The position numbers were made by a program, and so were the translations under genes. Of a stretch of DNA of 6,372 bases, positions 1-5,814 are shown piece by piece. The stretch's first letter is position 1; each line of letters starts with the position of its first letter. The stretch is from positions 1-6,372 of the forward strand of contig JAIRTF010000294.1 of assembly GCA_031255075.1 (NCBI GenBank), read 5' to 3'. A model generated the notes under the pieces. The model did no database searches. It was not told the DNA's origin and saw nothing but the letters and a program-made list of their open reading frames with translations. The stretch is from Bifidobacteriaceae bacterium. GTDB taxonomy: Bacteria; Actinomycetota; Actinomycetes; Actinomycetales; WQXJ01.

Positions 1-24
1 CGTCTTGGATGAACGCGGGCCGGG

Positions 25-30
25 TAGGCT
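25..30 (+). promoter_or_regulatory. Possible -10 element for a leaderless transcript of the first gene
   Basis: TAGGCT fits the TAnnnT form of actinobacterial -10 hexamers. It lies 6 bases before the ATG at 37, so transcription would begin at or next to the start codon. No convincing -35 is visible: TTGGAT at 5-10 leaves only a 14-base spacer. No good Shine-Dalgarno sequence is seen, which fits a leaderless message. This is inference from position and a short motif. Confidence 0.35.
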
Positions 31-36
31 GCCGGT

Positions 37-621
37 ATGAGTCAGTCGGACGACTCGCCTAAGAGCCAGGATGTGGCTTCGACAAGCCTGGGCTCGGACG
101 CGCCTGAACAACCAAGTGCAGATGAGCTGCGGGCGCGGATGGCGGCGAACTTGCGGCGCCGGGCACTGCGGAGACTGGCGGTGTTTCTTGGCGTGCTGCT
201 GGTCGCTGGTGTGGCTTGGGCAATTCCCGCCGGAAAGGCAGCAGGCCTGTGGCTTCCAGATCAACGGTTGCGGCCCCTTACCCACGATCCCTTGGCGGCC
301 AAAGACCTGTTGGGCTTGTCCCTGATCCGGGCGGAGGACCACGCGGCCGCCGGGTTTCACAACTTCCTGTCGCCCATGCCCAACCGGACGGCCTACGTCG
401 AAAGGCGTTTCACTGCCGGGGCCGGTGGTCCAGAAGCAACCATTGAAAAGATCAGCGCTTTCGCGGAGGCCAATGGCTGGGAAGGTGAGGAGGGTGGCTT
501 GGAGTACAGCCTCTTCAACAAGGAACTTGGAGGCAGGACGGCCCTGCTTTCGATCGAGTACAGGGACCAGGGGCCTGCACCGGGAGTCCAGCTGCATATT
601 TCCTACGCCTCCGGCGGCTAG
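37..621 (+). CDS. Single-pass membrane protein of unknown function, upstream of hisE
   Basis: I do not recognise a family for this 194-residue protein. Residues 1-38 are hydrophilic and rich in Ser, Asp and Glu. A basic patch (RRRALRR, about 40-46) precedes one hydrophobic segment at about 47-63. The remaining 130 or so residues are soluble-looking. By the positive-inside rule the N-terminus should be cytoplasmic and the C-terminal domain outside. There is no lipobox and no clear signal-peptidase site, so it is probably membrane-anchored. The ATG at 37 has no strong ribosome binding site but lies 6 bases after a possible -10 box. The stop is 12 bases before the hisE start and in the same frame, which suggests co-transcription and perhaps translational coupling. 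No role in histidine synthesis is implied by the sequence itself. Confidence 0.75.
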   Translation: MSQSDDSPKSQDVASTSLGSDAPEQPSADELRARMAANLRRRALRRLAVFLGVLLVAGVAWAIPAGKAAGLWLPDQRLRPLTHDPLAAKDLLGLSLIRAEDHAAAGFHNFLSPMPNRTAYVERRFTAGAGGPEATIEKISAFAEANGWEGEEGGLEYSLFNKELGGRTALLSIEYRDQGPAPGVQLHISYASGG

Positions 622-633
622 GCTTTAGGGTTT

Positions 634-897
634 GTGAAGACCTTTGACCAGCTCTATCAGGAGCTGACTGAGCGGGCCGCGCAGCGGCCCAAAGACTCTG
701 GAACGGTGCGGCTGTTGGATGCCGGCGTACACGAAATCGGCAAGAAGCTGATTGAGGAAGCCGGGGAGGCGTGGATGGCCGCCGAGCATGAATCGGACGA
801 ACAAGTCGCCCTGGAGGTATCACAGCTGCTGTACTACGCCCAGCTGATCCTGCTGGCCAGGGGTGTTCCCATGGAGAAAGTTTACGAGTTGCTCTGA
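634..897 (+). CDS. hisE: Phosphoribosyl-ATP diphosphatase (HisE)
   Basis: This enzyme catalyses step 2 of histidine synthesis, hydrolysing phosphoribosyl-ATP to phosphoribosyl-AMP and pyrophosphate in the cytoplasm. The 87 residues cover the whole stand-alone HisE family, an all-alpha MazG-like fold. Visible marks are KTFDQLY at the N-terminus, the stretch from SGTV to GKKLIEEAGE (about 22-45), and EVSQLLYYAQ (about 61-70). The EExxE metal-binding motif is present; the second motif, often ExxD in this superfamily, is EVSQ here, as I recall for mycobacterial HisE. The GTG start is fixed because the upstream stop at 619-621 is in frame only five codons earlier. AGGG at 627-630 is closer to the start than is ideal, so translation may depend on the preceding gene. 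The stop overlaps the hisG start. Confidence 0.96.
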   Translation: MKTFDQLYQELTERAAQRPKDSGTVRLLDAGVHEIGKKLIEEAGEAWMAAEHESDEQVALEVSQLLYYAQLILLARGVPMEKVYELL

Positions 898-1745
898 TGT
901 TGAGAATCGCCGTACCGAACAAGGGGTCGCTCAGTGATGCGGCCATACAGATGCTCCGCGACTGTGGCTACTCACAGCGGCGCGAAAGCCGCGAACTGGT
1001 CCTGATGGACCCAGCCGCAGACGTCGAATTCTTCTACCTCAGACCCAGAGACATAGCGCTGTATGTCGGATCCGGCACCGTGGACGCCGGCATCACCGGC
1101 CGCGATCTGCTGCTGGATTCCGGAGCTGCGGCCGTAGAACACCTGCCCTTGGGCTTCGGCAGTTCAACCTTCCGCTTCGCGGCACCGCCCGGCCAGATTG
1201 AACGGATCGAAGAACTGGCAGGCAAGCGGGTCGCGACATCGTACAAAGTGTTGGTGGCCGCCTACCTTGGTGAACGCGGCATCGAAGCGGAAGTGGTGCG
1301 GCTGGATGGTGCTGTCGAAAGCGCCGTCCAACTGGGCGTGGCGGACGCCATCGCCGACGTGGTATCCACCGGAACCACCTTGCGGGCGGCCGGTTTGGCG
1401 ACCTTCGGCGAACCGTTGCTGGTGTCAGAAGCGGTGCTGATCCGCCGGCAGGAGGGGATCTCAGACCAAGCCGGCCTCGAACGCCTGACCCGACGCCTGC
1501 AAGGCGTGATGGTGGCCGCCCAATACGTGTTGATGGACTATGACGTGCCGATCAGCGCCGTGGAAAGGGCGGTGTCCGTCACACCGGGCTTGGAAAGCCC
1601 AACCGTTTCACCGCTTCATTCCAAAGGCTGGGCGGCGGTGCGAGCCGTGGTGCCAGCCAAAGCCACCAATGAGCTGATGGACCAACTCTATGAACTGGGC
1701 GCCAGGGGAATCCTGGTGACCGAAATCAAAGCCGCCCGCATCTAA
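897..1745 (+). CDS. hisG: ATP phosphoribosyltransferase, long form (HisG)
   Basis: HisG catalyses the first committed step of histidine synthesis, joining ATP and PRPP to give phosphoribosyl-ATP. The 282 residues match the long, HisZ-independent form. Two periplasmic-binding-protein-like catalytic lobes span about residues 1-205. MLRIAVPNKGSL opens the first lobe, and the PRPP-binding signature ADAIADVVSTGTTLR lies near 150-164. An ACT-like C-terminal domain, ending ELGARGILVTEIKAARI, is the part that binds histidine for feedback inhibition in long-form enzymes. The ATG shares one base with the hisE stop (TGATG), so the two genes are translationally coupled. Nothing looks truncated. The gene ends the plus-strand unit and meets the nitroreductase gene tail to tail. 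Confidence 0.97.
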   Translation: MLRIAVPNKGSLSDAAIQMLRDCGYSQRRESRELVLMDPAADVEFFYLRPRDIALYVGSGTVDAGITGRDLLLDSGAAAVEHLPLGFGSSTFRFAAPPGQIERIEELAGKRVATSYKVLVAAYLGERGIEAEVVRLDGAVESAVQLGVADAIADVVSTGTTLRAAGLATFGEPLLVSEAVLIRRQEGISDQAGLERLTRRLQGVMVAAQYVLMDYDVPISAVERAVSVTPGLESPTVSPLHSKGWAAVRAVVPAKATNELMDQLYELGARGILVTEIKAARI

Positions 1746-1752
1746 TCCTGGG

Positions 1753-1784
1753 CGCGCGTCGGCGCGACCATTGGGAAGCGTCCC
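1753..1784. terminator. Two small GC hairpins between convergent genes
   Basis: The 47 bases between the hisG stop and the nitroreductase stop hold two short perfect inverted repeats: CGCGC-GTCG-GCGCG at 1753-1766 and GGGA-AGCG-TCCC at 1773-1784. The palindrome CCGCCGGCGG follows at 1783-1792. None has a T-tract. They may act together as a bidirectional terminator, but hairpins this short also arise by chance in GC-rich DNA. Confidence 0.3.
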
Positions 1785-1792
1785 GCCGGCGG

Positions 1793-2488
1793 CTAAGCGA
1801 AGCGCACCACTTCGTCAAAGCAGCGGCGTTCCTGGGGACGCTTCGGGTCTTCTGCCCGGTAACCAAACACCGCGCCCACTGCGAAGCGGTCTAACTCCAG
1901 GTTGATCAAGCCAGCCTCAGCCAAGACCTGATCAGCTTGGCTGTAGTCGAGGCCCTCCAAAGCGCAAGTGTCCACCTGGATAGCGGCCGCCGCAGTCAGA
2001 GCGTTCTCCAGAGCCAGATAGGCCTGGCGGGCGGTGTAGCCGTACATGGCATCGGCGCTGCCCCAAACGCGGATGCGGGTCTCCAAGAAGCCGCGGAACC
2101 GTTGGCGCCAAGCCGCCACAGCGGCAGCATCCATGCCGTGAACAGCCGTGCCGATGTGAGCCAGGTAGTCGCCATCGGGATCAATACCTTTGGCGGTCTT
2201 GCAGGTAAAGGCCACCAGCTTGGCGGCATCGAGCGCCTGTTCGGGGCGGGCGCCGGTACGGGAGACAAACTCGGCCCGCAACTTTGGTTCATCCAACACA
2301 ATGATGTTCCAAGGCTCCAAGCCATTGGATGAAGGGGCCAACCGGGCGGCCTGCAAGATGAACTGGAAATCGGCTGGGTCAATTGACTTGGTCTTGTCAA
2401 ACGCCTTGATGGCACGCCGGAATTGCAGCGTGGCCAGGTGGGTTTGCTTGACGTGGTCTTTGATTTGGGGCGTGAATGCGTCTGCCAT
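1793..2488 (-). CDS. Nitroreductase-family FMN oxidoreductase (NfsB-like)
   Basis: This is a 231-residue NAD(P)H-dependent flavoprotein of the nitroreductase superfamily. Members reduce nitroaromatics, quinones or pteridines as cytoplasmic FMN homodimers; the natural substrate cannot be read from sequence. Family marks in order are the FMN-phosphate motif RRAIKAF (24-30), the APSSNGLEPW loop (51-60), the central helix ARQAYLALENAL (153-164), and the C-terminal GAVFGYRAEDP (205-215) followed by basic residues. The ATG at 2488 has AGGA 8 bases upstream, inside a TAGGAT that could equally be a -10 box. It lies downstream of map and a small membrane ORF on the same strand, 33 bases after the latter. 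It resembles NfsB, YfkO or dihydropteridine reductases; no closer assignment is justified. Confidence 0.9.
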   Translation of the reverse strand: MADAFTPQIKDHVKQTHLATLQFRRAIKAFDKTKSIDPADFQFILQAARLAPSSNGLEPWNIIVLDEPKLRAEFVSRTGARPEQALDAAKLVAFTCKTAKGIDPDGDYLAHIGTAVHGMDAAAVAAWRQRFRGFLETRIRVWGSADAMYGYTARQAYLALENALTAAAAIQVDTCALEGLDYSQADQVLAEAGLINLELDRFAVGAVFGYRAEDPKRPQERRCFDEVVRFA

Positions 2489-2495
2489 GCAGGCG

Positions 2496-2525
2496 ATCCT
2501 ACTCAGGTCAGCCCCTCCGCGTCAG
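2496..2525 (-). promoter_or_regulatory. Possible promoter of the nitroreductase gene
   Basis: On the minus strand, CTGACG (2520-2525) and TAGGAT (2496-2501) are separated by 18 bases, a usable -35/-10 arrangement. The -10 ends 7 bases before the ATG, so transcription would begin at or near the start codon. The -35 overlaps the stop of the small upstream ORF. AGGA inside the hexamer could instead be a Shine-Dalgarno sequence on a longer message; sequence alone does not decide between them. Confidence 0.35.
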
Positions 2526-2650
2526 GGCAACAGCCCCGCCACCGCGCCGGCAATCATCTGGCCCAGAGCCACCACGGCGGCCAACGCCAAACCGAGCGTT
2601 GCCAAGTGTCCGGCCCAAGACATTGAGTCGCGTTCCTTCTTGATTTCCAT
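2522..2650 (-). CDS. Small single-span membrane protein (42 residues)
   Basis: This short ORF encodes a charged N-terminus (MEIKKERDS) and one hydrophobic segment at about residues 14-40, ending LLP. Third codon positions are G or C in 33 of 42 codons, which supports real coding. Two starts are possible. The ATG at 2650 follows the preceding TGA by three bases and has GAGG too close to serve well. The ATG at 2623 (codon 10) has AGAAGGA about 10 bases upstream and would give 33 residues starting MSWAGH. It lies between map and the nitroreductase gene on the same strand. No family is recognised; small membrane proteins of this type often modulate larger ones, but nothing here identifies a partner. 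Confidence 0.5.
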   Translation of the reverse strand: MEIKKERDSMSWAGHLATLGLALAAVVALGQMIAGAVAGLLP

Positions 2651-2773
2651 GCCTCAATACTGCGCTCTGACCTGCAAAAACGCATCGGACGGCGGGATGA
2701 TTTCGGGCGGCGCCAAGTCCTGCCTGGGGATGCCAACCGTGGGCGCGGCATCGGCCCTGGGGATGAGGGGCGG

Positions 2774-3637
2774 CTACTCCTCGGTCGGGAGGGTCAGGAT
2801 TTCGGCGCCCTCGGGCGTGATGGCAATGGTGTGTTCAAACTGGGCTGAGCGCTTCAAATCAGCCGTGACAACTGTCCAACCGTCGTCCCACAGCCGCCAG
2901 TTGTAGGTGCCCAGGGCCAACATTGGCTCCACAGTGAAAACCATGCCAACTTCAATGGTTTCGGCAAAGCGCGGCGCGGCATCGTAATGGGGGATGACCA
3001 AGCCCGAATGGAACGCTTCGCCAACGCCGTGTCCGGTGTAATCCCGGATCACGCCGTAGCCGAACCGCTTGGCGTAGGACTCAATTACCCGGCCAATCAC
3101 GTTGATCTCGCGGCCGGGGCGGGCGGCCTTGATGCCTCGCATCATCGACTCATGGGTCCGTTCGATCAACAGTTGCGATTCTTCGTCAATCTGCCCCACC
3201 GCGAAGGTGGCGTTGGTGTCGCCGTGAACCGAATCGAGGTAGGCCGTGATATCCACGTTGACAATGTCGCCTTCCCGCAGCACCGTGGAGTCCGGTATGC
3301 CGTGGCAGATCACCTCGTTGACGGAGGTGCACAGCGATTTGGGGTAGCCGCGGTAGCCCAGCGTTGAGGGGTAGGCGCCGTGATCAATCAGATATTGGTG
3401 GCCGATGCCGTCCAGGTAGTCCGTAGTCACACCCGGTTTGACGTGCCGCCCAACTTCCGCCAGGGCGTTGGCCGCGACCTGGCTGGCCAGGCGGATGCGG
3501 GCAATCGTTTCGGCGTCCTTGACTTCTCCGCCGGGCCACGGTTCAGAATCTGGTTGGGCTTTGCCGACATATTCGGGCCGCTGGATGGAGGCCGGAACGG
3601 CCCGGCGCGGGGAGATGGTTCCTTTGGTCAATGGCAC
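2774..3637 (-). CDS. map: Type I methionine aminopeptidase, class Ic (MapB-like)
   Basis: This enzyme removes the initiator methionine from new cytoplasmic proteins. The 287 residues closely resemble mycobacterial MapB (about 285). All catalytic residues of the pita-bread fold are visible: metal ligands D129, D140, H203, E237 and E268, plus H112 (ICHGIP) and H210 (AFHSG). The N-terminal 40 or so residues, with Pro-rich PRRAVP and RPEYVGK, are the class Ic extension thought to contact the ribosome. The start is GTG, with AGGA 7 bases upstream; an ATG just before it is out of frame. The gene stands alone after the membrane-protein cluster, with a 128-base gap, so it may have its own promoter. 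The frame stays open for 38 more codons after the TAG stop (see findings). Confidence 0.96.
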   Translation of the reverse strand: MPLTKGTISPRRAVPASIQRPEYVGKAQPDSEPWPGGEVKDAETIARIRLASQVAANALAEVGRHVKPGVTTDYLDGIGHQYLIDHGAYPSTLGYRGYPKSLCTSVNEVICHGIPDSTVLREGDIVNVDITAYLDSVHGDTNATFAVGQIDEESQLLIERTHESMMRGIKAARPGREINVIGRVIESYAKRFGYGVIRDYTGHGVGEAFHSGLVIPHYDAAPRFAETIEVGMVFTVEPMLALGTYNWRLWDDGWTVVTADLKRSAQFEHTIAITPEGAEILTLPTEE

Positions 3638-3643
3638 GCGCCC

Positions 3644-3649
3644 ATCCTA
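3644..3649 (-). promoter_or_regulatory. TAGGAT upstream of map: -10 box or Shine-Dalgarno
   Basis: TAGGAT on the minus strand ends 6 bases before the GTG of map. As a -10 box (TAnnnT) it would give a leaderless transcript; as AGGA it is a well-spaced ribosome binding site. No recognisable -35 lies 16-18 bases further upstream, so the ribosome binding site reading is at least as likely. Confidence 0.3.
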
Positions 3650-3763
3650 ACGACCCCCGTCCCATGCCGGCGCGGCGCGGTGCTTGCCCGCTTTGGCTTG
3701 GTGCGGACCAGGTCGATTCGCTGGTTGGCCGGGCGCAGCCGGTTGCGGGCGGATTGGGGCAAG

Positions 3764-3786
3764 GATCACTTCAGCAAAAAGTGATC
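3764..3786. terminator. Perfect 8-bp inverted repeat across the stop codon of gene A
   Basis: GATCACTT (3764-3771) and AAGTGATC (3779-3786) are perfect inverse complements around a 7-base loop. The hairpin covers the last codons and the TGA of gene A. It is the strongest hairpin seen in the window and marks the end of the membrane-protein cluster, so termination or protection of the mRNA 3' end is plausible. No T-tract follows on either strand, so it is not a classical intrinsic terminator. Confidence 0.4.
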
Positions 3787-4266
3787 AATCGTGCCGCCAA
3801 GCAAAGGCCCCCACAGGAACGATGTCAGCGCCACAGCTGTGACCCAGGCGGCTATCCACCAGCGCCGGCTCTTGGCGAGGAAGATGCAGGCCAGCGTGCC
3901 CCCCAAATAGATCACCATCATGACCCAGGGGAAGACTCTCCAACCTGCCTCGTTGGAACACTCGTCTGGTATGTCGCAGAAAGCCTGCGAGGCATTCATC
4001 AGGAACATAGCCACCACAAACCCAACCATGGCCGGAATCGCGATCAGGGCCGGCACCCCCGCCTTGAGGGCAGTCTGGCAGCCGGTTTGCTGCCCAGGCG
4101 CCGGTGCCGCGCCAAACGGAATTGGCTCGCCAACCGGTGCGACAGGTGCATCCCCCTCGAAGCCGTCGAGGCTGTCGATGCCGCCAAGGTCGCCACCCTC
4201 TTGATTCTCCGCTTCCTCGCCGGGTGGCCCCTCGCTCTTGCCTACTTCATCTGGCTCCGAAGTCAT
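3766..4266 (-). CDS. Three-span membrane protein with CX5C loop, paralogue A
   Basis: This 166-residue protein is the last and longest of four related genes. Residues 1-60 are hydrophilic, acidic and Gly/Pro-rich, probably disordered and cytoplasmic. Three hydrophobic segments follow, at about 70-90, 112-131 and 138-157. The loop after segment 1 holds C97 and C103 (CDIPDEC), and SRRWW (133-137) precedes segment 3. T65 to C97 is 32 residues and C103 to the WW is 33, as in its relatives. The ATG at 4266 was preferred over a start 14 codons upstream because GAGGAG sits 8 bases before it and the extra residues are Arg-rich and unlike the other copies. It starts 95 bases after gene B. The family is not recognised and the function is unknown. 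Confidence 0.72.
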   Translation of the reverse strand: MTSEPDEVGKSEGPPGEEAENQEGGDLGGIDSLDGFEGDAPVAPVGEPIPFGAAPAPGQQTGCQTALKAGVPALIAIPAMVGFVVAMFLMNASQAFCDIPDECSNEAGWRVFPWVMMVIYLGGTLACIFLAKSRRWWIAAWVTAVALTSFLWGPLLGGTIDHFLLK

Positions 4267-4361
4267 CGTGCCAACTCCTCGGGTCGGTCGGGTCCGAATT
4301 CGTGGCACCCGCTAGCGCAGTCATGGTCTCGCAATTCGTGAGTCTAGTCTGCGGGGCTTTC

Positions 4362-4715
4362 TCAAAGGAGCGCCAGGATTACGGTCGCAGCGCTTAGAAC
4401 CGTCGCCACCGCGGTGACAATCCACCAACCGCGCGGCAGCTTGGAACAGGCCAAAGAGGCTATTGTGGCGCACACCGCGAAGGCGGCCACACCGGTCGCT
4501 GCCGCCCGGGCGAGGCCGGACCAGTCACAGTAGTTGGCTCCGCCGCAGTACGGGTAGGGGGGCGTATTGGTTAGGGAGGCCACCAACAAGACAGCGGGAG
4601 CTGTGACTGCCAATAGGATCGCTCCGTATACCAGCCGTGCGGTGAGCGCCCGCTGGCCTACAGGGGGATTCGTGGGCGCTGCGGGCGGCCGGCGGCCCGG
4701 GCTAGAGGATGCCAT
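4362..4715 (-). CDS. Three-span membrane protein with CX5C loop, paralogue B
   Basis: At 117 residues this is the shortest and most divergent of the four related proteins. A Pro-rich N-terminus (1-22) is followed by hydrophobic segments at about 29-48, 71-90 and 99-116. C57 and C63 (CGGANYC) form the CX5C pair between segments 1 and 2, and LPRGWW (93-98) precedes segment 3. T25 to C57 is 32 residues and C63 to the WW is 34, against 33 in the others. The reading frame is open for 64 codons further upstream, but that part overlaps gene C. The ATG at 4715, with GGA 6 bases before it, overlaps the 3' end of gene C by 14 bases, which points to translational coupling. Function unknown. Confidence 0.65.
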   Translation of the reverse strand: MASSSPGRRPPAAPTNPPVGQRALTARLVYGAILLAVTAPAVLLVASLTNTPPYPYCGGANYCDWSGLARAAATGVAAFAVCATIASLACSKLPRGWWIVTAVATVLSAATVILALL

Positions 4716-5088
4716 TGAGAATCCAAACAAGGTAAGGAAGAGCACCGACCGCCATGATGCTGGCGGGGATCCACCAACGGCGGCTCCGGCAGAGAAAGAA
4801 AGCGCTGAATCCTCCGCCAAGTGCCAGGATCCCTGCCACGCACGCCAGATAGAACTGCAGCTTTGCGCTGCGGCACTCCTGCGACGTTTCACATATGCCG
4901 ACGCCAACGCCGCCCCAGCTGAAAGCCATCAGTGCCATCGGCAACACGAGAAGACATATTCCGATCGGGATCACGATTTTGATCGCGGTGACCCAGGGGC
5001 TTTGGGGAGTCCGGGCGTTGCCTTTGGGCTCCAGGCCAGCGGAGTCCTCCACGGGAGGCTCGGGGCAGACCGATGTCGGGTCGGTCAT
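4702..5088 (-). CDS. Three-span membrane protein with CX5C loop, paralogue C
   Basis: This 128-residue protein has a hydrophilic N-terminus (1-30) and hydrophobic segments at about 35-56, 79-100 and 107-125. The CX5C pair is C66/C72 (CETSQEC). CRSRRWW (100-106) leads into segment 3. T34 to C66 is 32 residues and C72 to the WW is 33. It is closest to paralogue D, with WVTAIK matching WITGIK and ALGGGF matching ALGGAF. The start is uncertain. The ATG at 5088 gives a length like D but has only a weak ribosome binding site. A TTG 14 codons upstream has GGA 8 bases before it and a stronger AAGGA slightly too far away. It overlaps gene B by 14 bases. Function unknown. Confidence 0.68.
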   Translation of the reverse strand: MTDPTSVCPEPPVEDSAGLEPKGNARTPQSPWVTAIKIVIPIGICLLVLPMALMAFSWGGVGVGICETSQECRSAKLQFYLACVAGILALGGGFSAFFLCRSRRWWIPASIMAVGALPYLVWILNGIL

Positions 5089-5370
5089 CGCCGGAGCATC
5101 ACCGCGCTGGGGATAGTCCAATTCGTTCAAAGCAGAAATCCGTCCTTTTTCATGCGGATCGATTCGAGGGACAGCGTAGCAATCAGCAGTGGGCCAGCAG
5201 CCCGAGCGAGCCGGCACGCAACGGCCCACAGATGAAGATGGTCATCGCTAACCCAGCGCCTCGTCCCGCCAAGAGAGATGGTGATATGTCCACGGCAGCC
5301 CGAGTGGTGCGGAATCGATCAGTGTTGAACTAGTACCTTCGCCGACTGACGGCCAATCGGGCCGAGTTGA
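5089..5370. other. Gap between paralogues D and C, no supported gene
   Basis: These 282 bases hold no ORF that I can defend. The minus strand has an AAAAAGGA upstream of gene C, and a short stretch reading TRRW that faintly recalls the RRWW motif of the neighbours. A clear promoter for gene C was not found. Confidence 0.4.
5350..5364. terminator. Small hairpin just after gene D
   Basis: CGGCC and GGCCG form a 5-bp perfect stem around a 5-base loop, 6 bases past the stop of gene D on the minus strand. No T-tract follows. It may weaken read-through into the 282-base gap, but a stem this short is weak evidence. Confidence 0.22.
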
Positions 5371-5781
5371 CTAGCCGGTGGCCAACATCACCAGCCCGGT
5401 GGTGACGCCCGCTGCCATGACACAGGCGGCAATCCACCACCAGAACCGGGTCGCGCACGTGAGCGCCGCAGCGAAGGCCCCTCCCAGCGCCAAGACTGCG
5501 GCGAGGGGATAGACGTTGAGCTCCAGTTGGCCGCGCTGACACTCGGCAGCTCCCAGGCAGTCCGCGATGATGACCCCTGACCAGCCAACCGTCCACAACG
5601 CCACAGGGGAATACGCGATGAAAGTCAAGATTGGCACCGCAAGCTTGATGCCTGTGATCCAGCGGGACTGCCGGCCCCGGGTTGGAGCGGAAGCCTGAGA
5701 AACTGGCATCTCTGGGTTCTTCAGAAACAGGCCGCGCGGATCGGTGGCAGCTAAAGCGTCATCGTTCATGTGCTGGGTCAC
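5371..5781 (-). CDS. Three-span membrane protein with CX5C loop, paralogue D
   Basis: This 136-residue protein is the first of the four in transcription order. A hydrophilic N-terminus (1-40) precedes hydrophobic segments at about 45-66, 91-109 and 115-134. The CX5C pair is C75/C81 (CLGAAEC), and TRFWWW (111-116) precedes segment 3. T43 to C75 is 32 residues and C81 to the first W is 33. Paralogue C is its nearest relative. The start is GTG at 5781, supported by AAAGGA 7 bases upstream; the ATG four codons later lacks a spaced ribosome binding site. It begins 120 bases after panB with a candidate promoter in between. Function unknown. The charge pattern (RGRQSR before segment 1) suggests the N-terminus is inside, which would put the Cys pair outside. 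Confidence 0.75.
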   Translation of the reverse strand: MTQHMNDDALAATDPRGLFLKNPEMPVSQASAPTRGRQSRWITGIKLAVPILTFIAYSPVALWTVGWSGVIIADCLGAAECQRGQLELNVYPLAAVLALGGAFAAALTCATRFWWWIAACVMAAGVTTGLVMLATG

Positions 5782-5814
5782 CGGCGAGTCCTTTCCCTAA
5801 ACGAGCCTGTAACC

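Noticed and set aside
515..946. 143-codon open frame on the minus strand
   Set aside because: It is opposite hisE and the end of the first gene, with an Arg/Pro/Ser-rich shadow-type composition.
2190..2906. 238-codon open frame on the plus strand
   Set aside because: It crosses the antisense of the nitroreductase gene, the small ORF and the end of map. No domain is visible and all three minus-strand readings are better.
3631..4341. 236-codon open frame on the plus strand
   Set aside because: It lies opposite genes A and map. Its product is Arg/His/Pro-rich with no domain, and the minus-strand frame gives membrane segments and a signature shared with neighbours.
4716..4907. Upstream extension of gene B to 4907
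   Set aside because: It would overlap gene C almost fully up to its second membrane segment. The extra residues do not resemble the N-termini of the other paralogues.
4567..5235. 222-codon open frame on the plus strand
   Set aside because: It is antisense to genes B and C, which have shared motifs and matching architecture. Long antisense frames are expected in high-GC DNA.
5215..5300. Possible remnant of a fifth paralogue on the minus strand (TRRW and, after a frameshift, a hydrophobic run with CGPL)
   Set aside because: The similarity to the RRWW region of gene A is short, needs a frameshift, and has no room upstream for the rest of a copy before the stop of gene D. Chance cannot be excluded.
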